Position numbers and translations under genes: made by a program. Positions 55,865 through 64,000 of a stretch of DNA of 64,000 nucleotides are shown here, one piece after another; the first letter of the stretch is position 1, and every line of letters begins with the position of its first letter. The notes under the pieces were generated by a model. It did no database searches. It saw nothing but the letters and a program-made list of their open reading frames with translations, and was not told where the DNA came from. The stretch is from Pseudomonadota bacterium (GTDB taxonomy: Bacteria; Pseudomonadota; Alphaproteobacteria; Rhodobacterales; Rhodobacteraceae): the NCBI GenBank assembly GCA_038533575.1, contig JBCAYL010000001.1:1578226-1642225 (forward strand). The letters are read 5' to 3'.

Positions 55865-57360
55865 CCTGGCTTCTCGCCACTCCCCTCGTCCTGCCGTTCC
55901 TGACCGCCGTTGCCGCCTTCCTCACGCGGGAGCGGTCCTCGGGGCGCTGGGTCAGCGTGGCGGGCAACTTCCTCTTTCTGATCGCTTCGTTCCTCCTTCT
56001 CGCGCGGGTGCTGCAGGACGGGATCATCGCGGGGCAGATGGGCAGCTGGCCCGCCCCCTTCGGCATCACGCTCGTGGCAGACAGGCTCTCGGCGGTCATG
56101 GTGGTCATCACCGCCATCACCGCGCTCGCGGTGGCGGTCTACGCCCTCACCGACATCAATCGCCGCAAGGAATATCTCGGCTACCACGCGCTCTTCAACG
56201 TGCTCATCGGCGGCGTGACGGGCGCCTTCATCACGGGCGACCTTTTCAATCTCTACGTCTGGTTCGAGGTCATGCTGATCTCCTCCTTCGGCCTGCTCAT
56301 CCTCGGCGGCAAGCCCGAGCAGATCGACGGCGGCGTGCGCTATGTCATGCTCAACCTGATCTCGACCATCCTCTTCCTGAGCGGCATCGGCCTTCTTTAC
56401 GGCATGACCGGCACGCTCAATATGGCCGATCTCGCCCGCGTCGTGCCTACGCTCGAAAACCAGGGCCTCGTGACGGTCATCGCGATGATGTTCCTCGTGG
56501 CGTTCGGGGTGAAGGCGGCGGTCTTCCCGCTCTTCTTCTGGCTGCCGGCGAGCTATCATACGCCCGCCTTCGCGGTCTCGGCCGTCTTCGCCGGGCTTTT
56601 GACCAAGGTCGGGGTCTACTCGCTCATCCGGCTCTTCACGCTCGTTTTCAACGGGGACACAGGCTTCACCCACGAGGTGCTCCTCTGGATCGCGGGCTTC
56701 ACGATGGTCACCGGCGTCCTCGGAGCCGCCGCGCAGAACGACATGCGCAAGATCCTGTCATTCCACATCGTCTCCCAGATCGGCTACATGATCATGGGGC
56801 TGGCGATCCTGACCCCGCTCGCGATCGCGGGGGCGGTGTTTTACCTCGTCCACCACATCATCGTGAAGGCGAACCTCTTTCTGATCGCGGGCGTGGCCGA
56901 GCGCACGGCGGGCTCCACGGAGCTCGGCAAGATCGGTGGGCTCTACAAGACAGCCCCGCTTCTGGCCGTGCTCTTTTTCGTGCCCGCCTTCTCGCTCGCG
57001 GGCTTTCCGCCGCTCTCGGGGTTCTGGGCCAAGTACGTCCTCGTTCAGGCCGCGCTGGAGGATCAGGGCTGGGTCATCGCGGGCGTGGCGCTTCTCGTGG
57101 GTCTGCTCACGATCTTCTCGATGACGAAGATCTGGGCCGAGGCCTTCTGGAAGGCGCATCCCGAGGACCGTGACCCGACGCTGGCGGCGCTCACGCCCAC
57201 GGCGCGCGGCCATCTCCTCCTGCCCATCGGCTCGCTGGCCGCACTGACCTGCGTGATCGGGTTCTTCCCGGAGCCCTTCATCGCCTTCGCCAATGACGCG
57301 TCCGCCGAGCTTCTCGATCCTTCGGGCTACATCGCCGCCGTCCTGGGGGCACAGCAATGA
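55861..57360 (+). CDS. mnhD: Mrp-type Na+/H+ antiporter subunit D
   Basis: A 499-residue homologue of NuoM/NuoN with about fourteen helices. GDLFNLYVWFEVMLISSFGL holds the conserved Glu of the proton path, and VAFGVKAAVFPLFFWLPASY the conserved Lys. AFAVSAVFAGLLTKVGVYSL and FHIVSQIGYMIMGLA follow in the normal order. The ATG overlaps the mnhC stop (ATGA), and the last codons overlap mnhE. Confidence 0.95.
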   Translation: MTWLLATPLVLPFLTAVAAFLTRERSSGRWVSVAGNFLFLIASFLLLARVLQDGIIAGQMGSWPAPFGITLVADRLSAVMVVITAITALAVAVYALTDINRRKEYLGYHALFNVLIGGVTGAFITGDLFNLYVWFEVMLISSFGLLILGGKPEQIDGGVRYVMLNLISTILFLSGIGLLYGMTGTLNMADLARVVPTLENQGLVTVIAMMFLVAFGVKAAVFPLFFWLPASYHTPAFAVSAVFAGLLTKVGVYSLIRLFTLVFNGDTGFTHEVLLWIAGFTMVTGVLGAAAQNDMRKILSFHIVSQIGYMIMGLAILTPLAIAGAVFYLVHHIIVKANLFLIAGVAERTAGSTELGKIGGLYKTAPLLAVLFFVPAFSLAGFPPLSGFWAKYVLVQAALEDQGWVIAGVALLVGLLTIFSMTKIWAEAFWKAHPEDRDPTLAALTPTARGHLLLPIGSLAALTCVIGFFPEPFIAFANDASAELLDPSGYIAAVLGAQQ

Positions 57361-57845
57361 ACAATTTTGCCGCCAACCTCCTCTTCGCCGCCGTTTGGGC
57401 CATCTTCTCGGGAGGGTTTTCCTGGATCTCCATGACCTTCGGCTTCGTCCTCGGCTACGGCATCCTTTGGCTTCTCCAGCCGCTCACGGGCGTGAAATCG
57501 AGCTATTTCAAGCGGGTCTACTTCTGGATCAAGCTCATCGTGATGTTCTTCTACGAGTTGCTCGTATCCTCGCTGGCCGTCATCTACGACATCATCACGC
57601 CCACGCTGCAGGCGCGGCCTGCGATCATCGACATGCCGCTCGACGTCAAATCCGACACCGGCATCCTCCTCGTCACCAACCTGATCTCGCTCACGCCCGG
57701 CACGCTCTCCATCGATGTGAGCCCGGACCGCAAGACACTGCGCATCCACGCGATGTTCGCCGACGATCCGGACGCGGTGTGCCACGAGCTCAAATCCGGC
57801 ATGGAGCGCTGGGTGATCGACGCCATGGAGGACACGCCCGCATGA
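57357..57845 (+). CDS. mnhE: Mrp-type Na+/H+ antiporter subunit E
   Basis: A 162-residue subunit with two N-terminal helices and a C-terminal cytoplasmic domain. LLVTNLISLTPGTLSIDVSP (about residues 100-119) is the MnhE hallmark. Its start overlaps the mnhD stop (ATGA) and its stop overlaps mnhF. Confidence 0.94.
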   Translation: MNNFAANLLFAAVWAIFSGGFSWISMTFGFVLGYGILWLLQPLTGVKSSYFKRVYFWIKLIVMFFYELLVSSLAVIYDIITPTLQARPAIIDMPLDVKSDTGILLVTNLISLTPGTLSIDVSPDRKTLRIHAMFADDPDAVCHELKSGMERWVIDAMEDTPA

Positions 57846-58153
57846 TGCCCGCTGCCGGATTTCTCGCCCCGGTCGTGATGATCGGCTTCGCGCTCATCTT
57901 CGCGGCCGTCGTGCTCGCGCTATACAGGCTCATCAAGGGGCCTACCCTGCCCGACAGGGTCGTGGCACTCGACATGATGACCATCGCCATCGTGGCCTTC
58001 TGCGGGCTCGCGGCCGTGCGTACGGGCCAGGCGGCCTTTCTCGACGTGGCGCTTGTGCTGGCGCTCGTGGGCTTTCTCGCGACGGTGGCCCTCGCACGAT
58101 TTGCAGAACGCGCGGTGGAGCGCCGCGCCGGACGGGACGACCGCGATGTCTGA
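57842..58153 (+). CDS. mnhF: Mrp-type Na+/H+ antiporter subunit F
   Basis: A 103-residue three-helix subunit. RLIKGPTLPDRVVALDMMTI is the MnhF signature. The start at 57842 overlaps the mnhE stop (ATGA); a second Met codon follows immediately. It overlaps mnhG by eight bases. Confidence 0.93.
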   Translation: MMPAAGFLAPVVMIGFALIFAAVVLALYRLIKGPTLPDRVVALDMMTIAIVAFCGLAAVRTGQAAFLDVALVLALVGFLATVALARFAERAVERRAGRDDRDV

Positions 58154-58529
58154 GACGATCGTCGCCCTCCTCCTGCTCCTCGGCGGGGTCCTGTCGCTCC
58201 TCGCGGGCGTGGGGATCCTGCGGTTGCCGGACGTCTTCACGCGGATGCACGCGGCCACGAAGGTCGGCACGCTGGGCTCGGGCTTCATCATGGCCGGGGC
58301 GGCGGTCTTCTTCGGTACCTCGGACGTCATCATCCGCGCCGTGCTGATCGTCTTTTTCCTGCTGCTCACGGCCCCCATCGGGGCGCACATGATCGGGCGC
58401 GCCGCGCTGAGGCTGGGCATCACGCCGTGGGGCGAAGACAAGGCGCACGCGCAGCCCGACGCCCCCACCGAAGAGAACCGGGACCTGCTCGGTCAGAACG
58501 CCCCCCGCGACCCTGGCCCGGGCACCTGA
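58146..58529 (+). CDS. mnhG: Mrp-type Na+/H+ antiporter subunit G
   Basis: A 127-residue three-helix subunit. GVGILRLPDVFTRMHAATKV is the MnhG signature (about residues 22-41). It has a hydrophilic C-terminal tail of about 35 residues. It is the last gene of the operon and converges on cysJ with a 9-bp gap and no room for a separate terminator. Confidence 0.94.
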   Translation: MSETIVALLLLLGGVLSLLAGVGILRLPDVFTRMHAATKVGTLGSGFIMAGAAVFFGTSDVIIRAVLIVFFLLLTAPIGAHMIGRAALRLGITPWGEDKAHAQPDAPTEENRDLLGQNAPRDPGPGT

Positions 58530-58538
58530 ACCCGCGGC

Positions 58539-60272
58539 TCAGTAGACGTCGCGCTGGTAACGGCCCGCATCGCGCAGCGCGCCGAGATACGCCTCCGCGT
58601 CTTCGCCGGCCTCGCGGAGCACTTCGGTCAGCGCGGTATGGACATCCCTCGCCATCCGCGCGGCATCCCCGCAGACGTAGAGATGCGCCCCGCGCGCCAG
58701 CCAGTCCACGATCTCCGCGCCCCGTTCGCGGATACGGTCCTGCACGTAAATCTTCTCCGGCTGATCACGGGAAAAGGCCACGTCGAACCGCGTCAGGAGC
58801 CCGTCTTTCCGCCAGCCCATGAGCTCCGTCTGGTAGAGGAAATCCTGCGTGAAATGCGGGTTGCCGAAGAAAAGCCAGTTCTCGCCCGTGGCCCCCGTCG
58901 CCTCGCGCTCCTGGAGGAACGCGCGAAACGGCGCGATGCCCGTGCCCGGCCCGATCATGATCACCGGCACGTCGGCCGCCGGAAGGCGAAATCCCTCGTT
59001 CTCCTCGACATAGATGCGCACCCGCTGCCCGGGTTCGATGCGGCGCCCCAGATGGCCTGACGCCCCGCCGAGATGGTCGCGGCCATGGGCCTCGTAGGCC
59101 ACGACCGCCAGCGTCAGGTGCACCTCGTCCTCCACGTCCGCCTGAGACGAGGCGATTGAATAGAGCCGGGGCTGCATCTTGCGCAGGCAGGATGTGAGCG
59201 TGGGCGCGTCGATCTCCGCCGGGTGCTCGTGGAGGATGTCATAGATCTGGCGCGGCTCGAGATAGGCGCGCAGGGCGGCCTTGTCTTCGGCGAGCGCTGC
59301 CAGCTCTGCATTGCCCGTGGCCTCGGCATAGGCGGTGACGAAGCCCGGGTAGCTCTGGGTCAGCTCGTAATCCTCGATGAGCGCCTTGCGCAGCGCCGCG
59401 TCGGCGAGCCCGAGACACTCCAGCACCGCGTCCACGTCCGCGGGATCATTCTCGAAGTAGACGCCCAGCGCGTCTCCGGGCATGTATGTGAGGCCCGAGC
59501 CCTCGAGCGAAAACTCGATGTGGCGGACATCCTTCGAGGAGTCTCGACCCGTGATCTTCTGGACGGTGAGCACCTCCGCTTCGAAGGGCGACTTCTTGGA
59601 ATAGGGCGCTTGCGGCGCGACGAGTGGCACCACATTCGAGGCGGGCGCGGCCGTCTCGAGGGTGGGTGCCAGCGTGTCGAGCGCTCCGGTGATCCAGGCC
59701 TCCGTATGATCCTCGTAATCCACGTCGAGCAGCACGCGCTCCACGGCCACATTGGCCCCCAGCGCAACGAGCCGCTCCTCGAAATCCACGGCCGTCTGGC
59801 AGAATTGCGCATAGGAGGTGTCCCCCAGCCCCATGACGGCGATCTGGGTGCCCGCGAGCTTCGGAGCCTTCCGGGAGGCGAGGAAATCGTAGAGCTTCTG
59901 CGCGCTTTCCGGTGGCTCCCCTTCGCCGTAAGTACTGACGACGATGGCGATATGGGTCTCGTCTTTGAGCCGCGCGGGCTTGTAGTCGGCCATGTTCACC
60001 AGCGCCGCGTTGAGCCCCCGCGCCTGGGCCACCTCGGCCAGCTCGGAGGCCACGTGCTTGGCATTGCCGGTCTGCGACCCGTAGAGCACGGTGAGGGTCG
60101 CGGGCTCGGCGGCCACCGGCAGCACGGGAGACGCGCCCCTGGCCGAGGCCGCCATGTAGCCCGAAACCCAGGCCTGCTGCATCGGATCGAGACCCCTCAC
60201 GAGCGCCTCCATCGCAGCCATCTGATCGGCGCTGAGCGGGGCCATGGCACCGGGGATTTCTTTCAGAAACAT
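58539..60272 (-). CDS. cysJ: Sulfite reductase flavoprotein subunit
   Basis: CysJ passes electrons from NADPH through FAD and FMN to the sulfite reductase haemoprotein. The 577-residue product has an FMN flavodoxin domain (VLYGSQTGNAKHVASELAE, about residue 63), a connecting domain with the FAD site (QPRLYSIASSQADVEDEVHL), and a C-terminal NADPH domain (MIGPGTGIAPFRAFLQERE and YVCGDAARMARDV), ending in Tyr as CysJ proteins do. The start at 60272 follows GGAAGG; the cysH stop is 4 bp upstream. It is the last gene of cysG-cysI-cysH-cysJ. Confidence 0.95.
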   Translation of the reverse strand: MFLKEIPGAMAPLSADQMAAMEALVRGLDPMQQAWVSGYMAASARGASPVLPVAAEPATLTVLYGSQTGNAKHVASELAEVAQARGLNAALVNMADYKPARLKDETHIAIVVSTYGEGEPPESAQKLYDFLASRKAPKLAGTQIAVMGLGDTSYAQFCQTAVDFEERLVALGANVAVERVLLDVDYEDHTEAWITGALDTLAPTLETAAPASNVVPLVAPQAPYSKKSPFEAEVLTVQKITGRDSSKDVRHIEFSLEGSGLTYMPGDALGVYFENDPADVDAVLECLGLADAALRKALIEDYELTQSYPGFVTAYAEATGNAELAALAEDKAALRAYLEPRQIYDILHEHPAEIDAPTLTSCLRKMQPRLYSIASSQADVEDEVHLTLAVVAYEAHGRDHLGGASGHLGRRIEPGQRVRIYVEENEGFRLPAADVPVIMIGPGTGIAPFRAFLQEREATGATGENWLFFGNPHFTQDFLYQTELMGWRKDGLLTRFDVAFSRDQPEKIYVQDRIRERGAEIVDWLARGAHLYVCGDAARMARDVHTALTEVLREAGEDAEAYLGALRDAGRYQRDVY

Positions 60273-60276
60273 GAGG

Positions 60277-61005
60277 TCAGCCTTCCGGGTGCAAGCCGCA
60301 TTCCCGAAGCGCGCCGCCGAAACGGGTGGCCTCTTCGGTCATGCCGTCGGTGAGGGGTCTCGTGGTGTGGCGGTCGCCGATGCTCACGTAGCCTTCCTCC
60401 CAGAGCGGGTGGTAAGGGAGCCCGTGGGCGGTCAGGTAGCGGTGCACGTCGCGCGCGGACCAGTCGACGATGGGATGGACGCGGGCGCGGCCCCCGCTCA
60501 CCTCCACGATCTCGCGCTGCGCACGGCTCTTCGATTGCTGGCGGCGCACGCCGGAATACCACGTGGCCGCGCCCAGATCCTGCAGAGCGCGCTCCATCGG
60601 CTCGACCTTGGTCATCCGGTTGTAGGCCCGAAGCCCCGCCTCGCCCTTGGTCCAGAGCTCGCCGTGGCGCGCCTCCTGCCATGCCGGGCTTTCCGCTGCG
60701 CGCGTCACTGTGAGGTTGAGCGAAAGACGCTCCGTGAGCGCATCGATGAACTGGTAGGTCTCCGCGAAGAGATAGCCGGTATCGACGAGCACCACCGGGA
60801 TATCGGGCCTCTCCCGTGTCATCAGGTGCAGCATGACCGCGGCCTGCACGCCGAAGCTCGACGAGACGACATGGGCACCCGGCAAGGTGCCGAGGGCCCA
60901 GCGCACGCGCGCCTTCGCCGACATCGGGCGCAGGTACTCGTTCATCTCGTGGAGAATGAGCCGCTGCGATCCGGCGGAGAGCGTCAGGAGGGCGGATTGG
61001 GTCAT
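60277..61005 (-). CDS. cysH: Phosphoadenylyl-sulfate (PAPS) reductase
   Basis: A 242-residue reductase that turns PAPS into sulfite and PAP with thioredoxin. SSSFGVQAAVMLHLM is the PP-loop-type nucleotide site, WYSGVRRQQSKSRAQRE is the PAPS-type sulfonucleotide site, and Cys236 is in ECGLH at the C-terminus. The two Cys pairs that hold the Fe-S cluster of APS reductases are absent, so it belongs with the enteric PAPS reductases. It starts 10 bp after the cysI stop. No cysC, cysD or cysN is in the window. Confidence 0.94.
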   Translation of the reverse strand: MTQSALLTLSAGSQRLILHEMNEYLRPMSAKARVRWALGTLPGAHVVSSSFGVQAAVMLHLMTRERPDIPVVLVDTGYLFAETYQFIDALTERLSLNLTVTRAAESPAWQEARHGELWTKGEAGLRAYNRMTKVEPMERALQDLGAATWYSGVRRQQSKSRAQREIVEVSGGRARVHPIVDWSARDVHRYLTAHGLPYHPLWEEGYVSIGDRHTTRPLTDGMTEEATRFGGALRECGLHPEG

Positions 61006-61015
61006 GGATCGATCC

Positions 61016-62740
61016 TCACGCGTGGAAATCCGTCTTGGAGACTTTGACCTCGGCCACGATGCCGGCGCGGATGACGAAGTCGCCAAAGCCTTCCGTCCCG
61101 ATGCGCTCGACGCTCCAGAGCCCGATGAGACGGTCGAGCTCGGCGAGGATGGTCGCGGCATCCTTGTTCTCCAAGTGCAGCTTGGGGATCCGCGTGCCCA
61201 CGCGATTGCCGCCAAGGTAGAGGTTGTAGGTGCCCGGGCCCTTGCCGACGAGGCCGGCCTCGGCGAGCATCGCGCGTCCGCAGCCATTGGGGCAGCCTAC
61301 GACGCGCAGCACGATCGGGTCGTCCGCGACTCCGTGGCGGGCCAGGATCGCATCCACGCCGGCCACGAGCTCCGGCAGGAAGCGCTCGGCCTCCGCCATG
61401 GCAAGCGGGCACGTGGGCAGCGCGACGCAGGCCATGGAATAGCGCAGCTGGGGCGTGTCGAGATCGCTCATGAGCCCGTGCTCCCGCGCGAGGGCCTCGA
61501 TCTCCGCGCGATCCTCCGGGGCGACGCCCGCGATGATGAGGTTCTGGTTCGCCGTCATGCGGAAGCTCGCTACAGGATCGCGCCGCAGCCGCTCGGCGAT
61601 CTTGCGGAGCCCCGTCTTCAGCTTGGCCTGCGGCAGGTCCTTGATGCGACCGGAGAGGATATAGAGCGTCAGGTGGTGCCGGCCGTCCACGCCCTCCACC
61701 CAGCCGAACCGGTCGCCACGGGAGGTGAACTCGTAGGGTCGCGAGGGCGCGAATGTCACCCCGGCTCGCTTTTCCACCTCGGCCTTGAAGGTTTCCGTCC
61801 CCACCCGGTCGAGTGTGTACTTCGTCTTCGCGTTCTTGCGGTTCACGCGGTTGCCCCAGTCGCGCTGGACGCTGACGACGTGCTCTGCCACCGCCAGCGT
61901 GTGCTCGAGCGGGATGAAGCCGAAATCGTCGGCCTTTCGCGGATAGGTGCCCGTGTCGCCGTGGGTCATCGCGAGCCCGCCGCCGACGAGGACGTTCCAG
62001 CCGACAAGCCTGCCGTCCTCCGCGATGGCCACGAAGTTGAGGTCATTGGCGTGGATGTCGACCTCGTTATTCGGCGGGATCGAGACGGTCGTCTTGAATT
62101 TGCGCGGCAGGTAAGTCTCGCCGAGGATCGGCTCTTCGGTCGTTTTCTGCTTTTCGCCGTCGAGCCAGATTTCCGCGTAGGCCTTGGTATTCGGCAAAAG
62201 GTGCTCGCTGATCCGCTTTGACCATTCGTAGGCCTCGGCGTGCAAGGCGCTCTCCACCGGGTTCGTGGTGCAGAGCACGTTGCGGTTCACGTCGCCCGCC
62301 GTCGCGATGGAGTCGATCCCGGCCGAATTGATGACCTTGTGCATGTCCTTGATGTGCGGCTTCAGCACCCCGTGGAACTGGAAGGTCTGCCGCGTCGTGA
62401 GGCGCACGGAGCCATACATCGTGTGCTCCTCGGCGAAGCGCTCGATCGTCAGCCATTGCTCGGGCATGATGATCCCGCCCGGCATCCGCGCGCGAAGCAT
62501 CACGTTGTGGAGCGGTTCGAGCTTCTGCGCGGCGCGCTCTGCGCGAATGTCGCGGTCGTCCTGCTGGTACATCCCGTGGAAGCGGATGAGCTGGAAGTTG
62601 TCGGGCGTGAAGCCGCCGGTGAGCGGGTCTCGAAGGTCCTCCGCGATGGTGCCGCGCAGGTAATCCGACTGCGCCTTCATGCGCTCGTTGTCGGCGAGCG
62701 GGCCCTCGACGATCAGTGGCGTGTCCGGATTATCGCGCAT
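61016..62740 (-). CDS. cysI: Sulfite reductase haemoprotein subunit
   Basis: CysI reduces sulfite to sulfide with a siroheme and a 4Fe-4S cluster. The 574-residue product is close to the enteric CysI throughout, including [20 protein letters not shown]-like and [20 protein letters not shown] blocks. The cluster ligands are Cys438 and Cys444 (CVALPTC) and Cys483 and Cys487 (CPNGC). The start at 62740 overlaps the end of cysG by 11 bases. The family is the NADPH-linked CysI type, which agrees with cysJ in the same operon, rather than the ferredoxin-linked NirA/Sir type. Confidence 0.95.
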   Translation of the reverse strand: MRDNPDTPLIVEGPLADNERMKAQSDYLRGTIAEDLRDPLTGGFTPDNFQLIRFHGMYQQDDRDIRAERAAQKLEPLHNVMLRARMPGGIIMPEQWLTIERFAEEHTMYGSVRLTTRQTFQFHGVLKPHIKDMHKVINSAGIDSIATAGDVNRNVLCTTNPVESALHAEAYEWSKRISEHLLPNTKAYAEIWLDGEKQKTTEEPILGETYLPRKFKTTVSIPPNNEVDIHANDLNFVAIAEDGRLVGWNVLVGGGLAMTHGDTGTYPRKADDFGFIPLEHTLAVAEHVVSVQRDWGNRVNRKNAKTKYTLDRVGTETFKAEVEKRAGVTFAPSRPYEFTSRGDRFGWVEGVDGRHHLTLYILSGRIKDLPQAKLKTGLRKIAERLRRDPVASFRMTANQNLIIAGVAPEDRAEIEALAREHGLMSDLDTPQLRYSMACVALPTCPLAMAEAERFLPELVAGVDAILARHGVADDPIVLRVVGCPNGCGRAMLAEAGLVGKGPGTYNLYLGGNRVGTRIPKLHLENKDAATILAELDRLIGLWSVERIGTEGFGDFVIRAGIVAEVKVSKTDFHA

Positions 62741-64000
62741 GGCTGGCCTCCTTCGTGGCGGCGGGCTGGGGAAGCATCCGCGCAGCGACGGCGCGGGGCG
62801 CGAGGCCCGTGAAGAGGATCGCGGGCGCCTTCGCCTCGGTATGCTCGGGCAGCTCTGCCAGGGTCGTGGCCACGATGCGCTGATCGGCGCGCGACGCATT
62901 GAAGACGATGCTCACCGGAAGCGTGCCCCGTGCACCGTGCATCATCATCCGCCCCTGGATGAAGCGCGCGGCGTGGCGGCCCATGTAGATGGCAGCCACG
63001 CCGCCGGGCTCCGCGAGGCGTGCCCAGTCGTGATCGGCAAAGCCTTTGAGATCGTGCCCGGTGAGAAACTGGATGGCCGAGTTGCGCCCGCGCCGCGTGA
63101 GGCTCACACCCATGCTCGCGGCCGCAGCCACGGCGCTCGTGATACCGGGGACGATCGCGTACGGGATATCGCTGGCGTCGAGGGCGTCGATCTCCTCGTC
63201 GAGCCGCCCGAAGATGCCGCCATCGCCGGATTTCAGCCGGACGACGCGCGCCGTGGCTCCATGCCGGACGAGGAGCGCGTTGATGTCGTCCTGTGCCCAG
63301 GCGGGGCCAAAGCCCTTCTTGGCCACCGAGATGATCTCGGCCTCGCGCCGGGCGAGCTCGAGGATCTCCGGGGAGACGAGGCCGTCATGGATGACGACAT
63401 CTGCGTCGTGCAGCGCCTTCCGCGCCTTCAGCGTCAAAAGCTCCGGATCGCCCGGCCCCGCGCCGACGAAAGCCACGTGGCCCTTCGCCTCCGCTTCGTT
63501 GACATGGCGGGTGAGCAGATCATGCAGCGCCGCCTCGATGGACCCCTGCGCCGCAGCTTGCGGCCCCACGTCAAAATAGTACTCCGACCAGAAGGCCCGG
63601 CGGCGCGGCCCTTGCGGAATGATCTCGGCGGCGTCGCGGAAATGCTGGCCCGCGCGGGCAAGCGGGCCCGTGGCGGAGGGGAGCATCTCCTCCAACTCGG
63701 CCTTGATCTTGCGGGCGAGCACCGGTGCCGCGCCCTCGGTGCCCACGGCCACGGTGACCGGGTCCCGGTCGACGATGGCGGGCGTGATGAAGTCGGAGGC
63801 TTCGAGATTGTCCACGACCAGCGTCTTGACCCCCGCGCGGCGGCCGAGCTCGGCCGTCTCGAGATCGGCCCACTCATCGTCCTGAGCAGCATAGAGAAGC
63901 AGCGCGCCCTGTACCTCGCCGAGCGCCGGCAGGCGGCGGTAGAGCGTCAGACGGCCCGCCTCGGCCCAGCTCTCCACAAGCGCCTCGGGCGCCGGTGCGA
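62730..64000 (-). CDS. cysG: Siroheme synthase, 5' end beyond the window
   Basis: CysG makes siroheme for CysI by methylation, dehydrogenation and iron insertion. The visible part (423 complete codons, then the window edge) lacks the N-terminal Rossmann motif of the CysGB domain and starts within it. The SUMT domain has [54 protein letters not shown] and [10 protein letters not shown]. The reading frame is open to 64000, so it is partial, not broken. It is probably the first gene of the cys operon seen here. Confidence 0.93.
   Translation of the reverse strand, partial: APAPEALVESWAEAGRLTLYRRLPALGEVQGALLLYAAQDDEWADLETAELGRRAGVKTLVVDNLEASDFITPAIVDRDPVTVAVGTEGAAPVLARKIKAELEEMLPSATGPLARAGQHFRDAAEIIPQGPRRRAFWSEYYFDVGPQAAAQGSIEAALHDLLTRHVNEAEAKGHVAFVGAGPGDPELLTLKARKALHDADVVIHDGLVSPEILELARREAEIISVAKKGFGPAWAQDDINALLVRHGATARVVRLKSGDGGIFGRLDEEIDALDASDIPYAIVPGITSAVAAAASMGVSLTRRGRNSAIQFLTGHDLKGFADHDWARLAEPGGVAAIYMGRHAARFIQGRMMMHGARGTLPVSIVFNASRADQRIVATTLAELPEHTEAKAPAILFTGLAPRAVAARMLPQPAATKEASHAR

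Noticed and set aside
1-64000. CRISPR arrays, insertion sequences, prophage genes, rRNA and DnaA boxes
   Set aside because: Looked for and not seen: no regularly spaced direct repeats, no transposase or integrase coding sequence, no rRNA, no cluster of DnaA boxes.

Overview
The window reads as chromosomal DNA of a high-GC marine-type alphaproteobacterium, most likely a Rhodobacterales (Roseobacter-group) organism. The evidence is the strong G/C bias at third codon positions, the small DUF6280-like protein at 888, the PopZ-like acidic protein, the GcvT-fused dimethylglycine dehydrogenase, and the tripartite tricarboxylate, peptide and sugar uptake systems typical of that group. Gene density is very high and no gene-free stretch exceeds about 240 bases. 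No rRNA, CRISPR array, insertion sequence, prophage or replication origin was seen. The only tRNA found is tRNA-Cys at 6198-6271. The left edge lies in the intergenic region behind efp. The right edge cuts cysG.

Layout: 1-6 kb holds efp, a small conserved protein, a DUF457-like membrane protein, cobQ, a PopZ-like protein and a TolC-family protein. 6-10 kb holds tRNA-Cys, xylA and a MacB/LolCD-like ABC pair. 9.6-13.2 kb is a three-gene leftward cluster (RmlD-like reductase without its catalytic Tyr and Lys, an unrecognised protein, a TPP-dependent enzyme). 13.4-18.4 kb holds glmM, a formylglycine-generating enzyme and dimethylglycine dehydrogenase. 18.5-20.3 kb holds a ClbS/DfsB protein, an alpha/beta hydrolase and two tiny membrane proteins. 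20.3-25.3 kb is a leftward operon tctC-tctB-tctA-CoA transferase-citryl-CoA lyase-like protein. 25.5-31.5 kb is arginine/ornithine/proline catabolism: an Lrp-type regulator divergent from arginase-ocd-putA, with putA apparently frameshifted near its 3' end. 31.5-36.8 kb holds an ABC1 kinase-like protein, an IolE-like protein and a sugar ABC transporter. 37-39.5 kb holds D-lactate dehydrogenase and an SDR. 39.7-43.6 kb is the four-gene Anbu cluster (ATP-grasp, alpha-E, transglutaminase, Anbu peptidase). 43.7-52.6 kb holds an Opp-type peptide transporter, choline-sulfatase and an orphan double-ATPase. 52.8-58.5 kb is the Mrp (Mnh) Na+/H+ antiporter operon A-B-C-D-E-F-G. 58.5-64 kb is a sulfate-assimilation operon cysG-cysI-cysH-cysJ.

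Several parts fit together. Choline-sulfatase (CVPSR motif) needs formylglycine made by the enzyme at 14870. It would release choline, whose degradation passes through the dimethylglycine dehydrogenase step, and sulfate. The cys operon reduces sulfate at the PAPS and sulfite levels and makes the siroheme for CysI. Arginase, ornithine cyclodeaminase and PutA carry arginine to glutamate under a local Lrp-type regulator.

Window-scale patterns: three convergent gene pairs end on the same CTAG palindrome, although CTAG is otherwise rare here. A 37-bp sequence just 3' of genes occurs twice without a mismatch, and diverged copies form an inverted pair at a third site. Two transporter operons carry a hairpin between the binding-protein gene and the permease gene.
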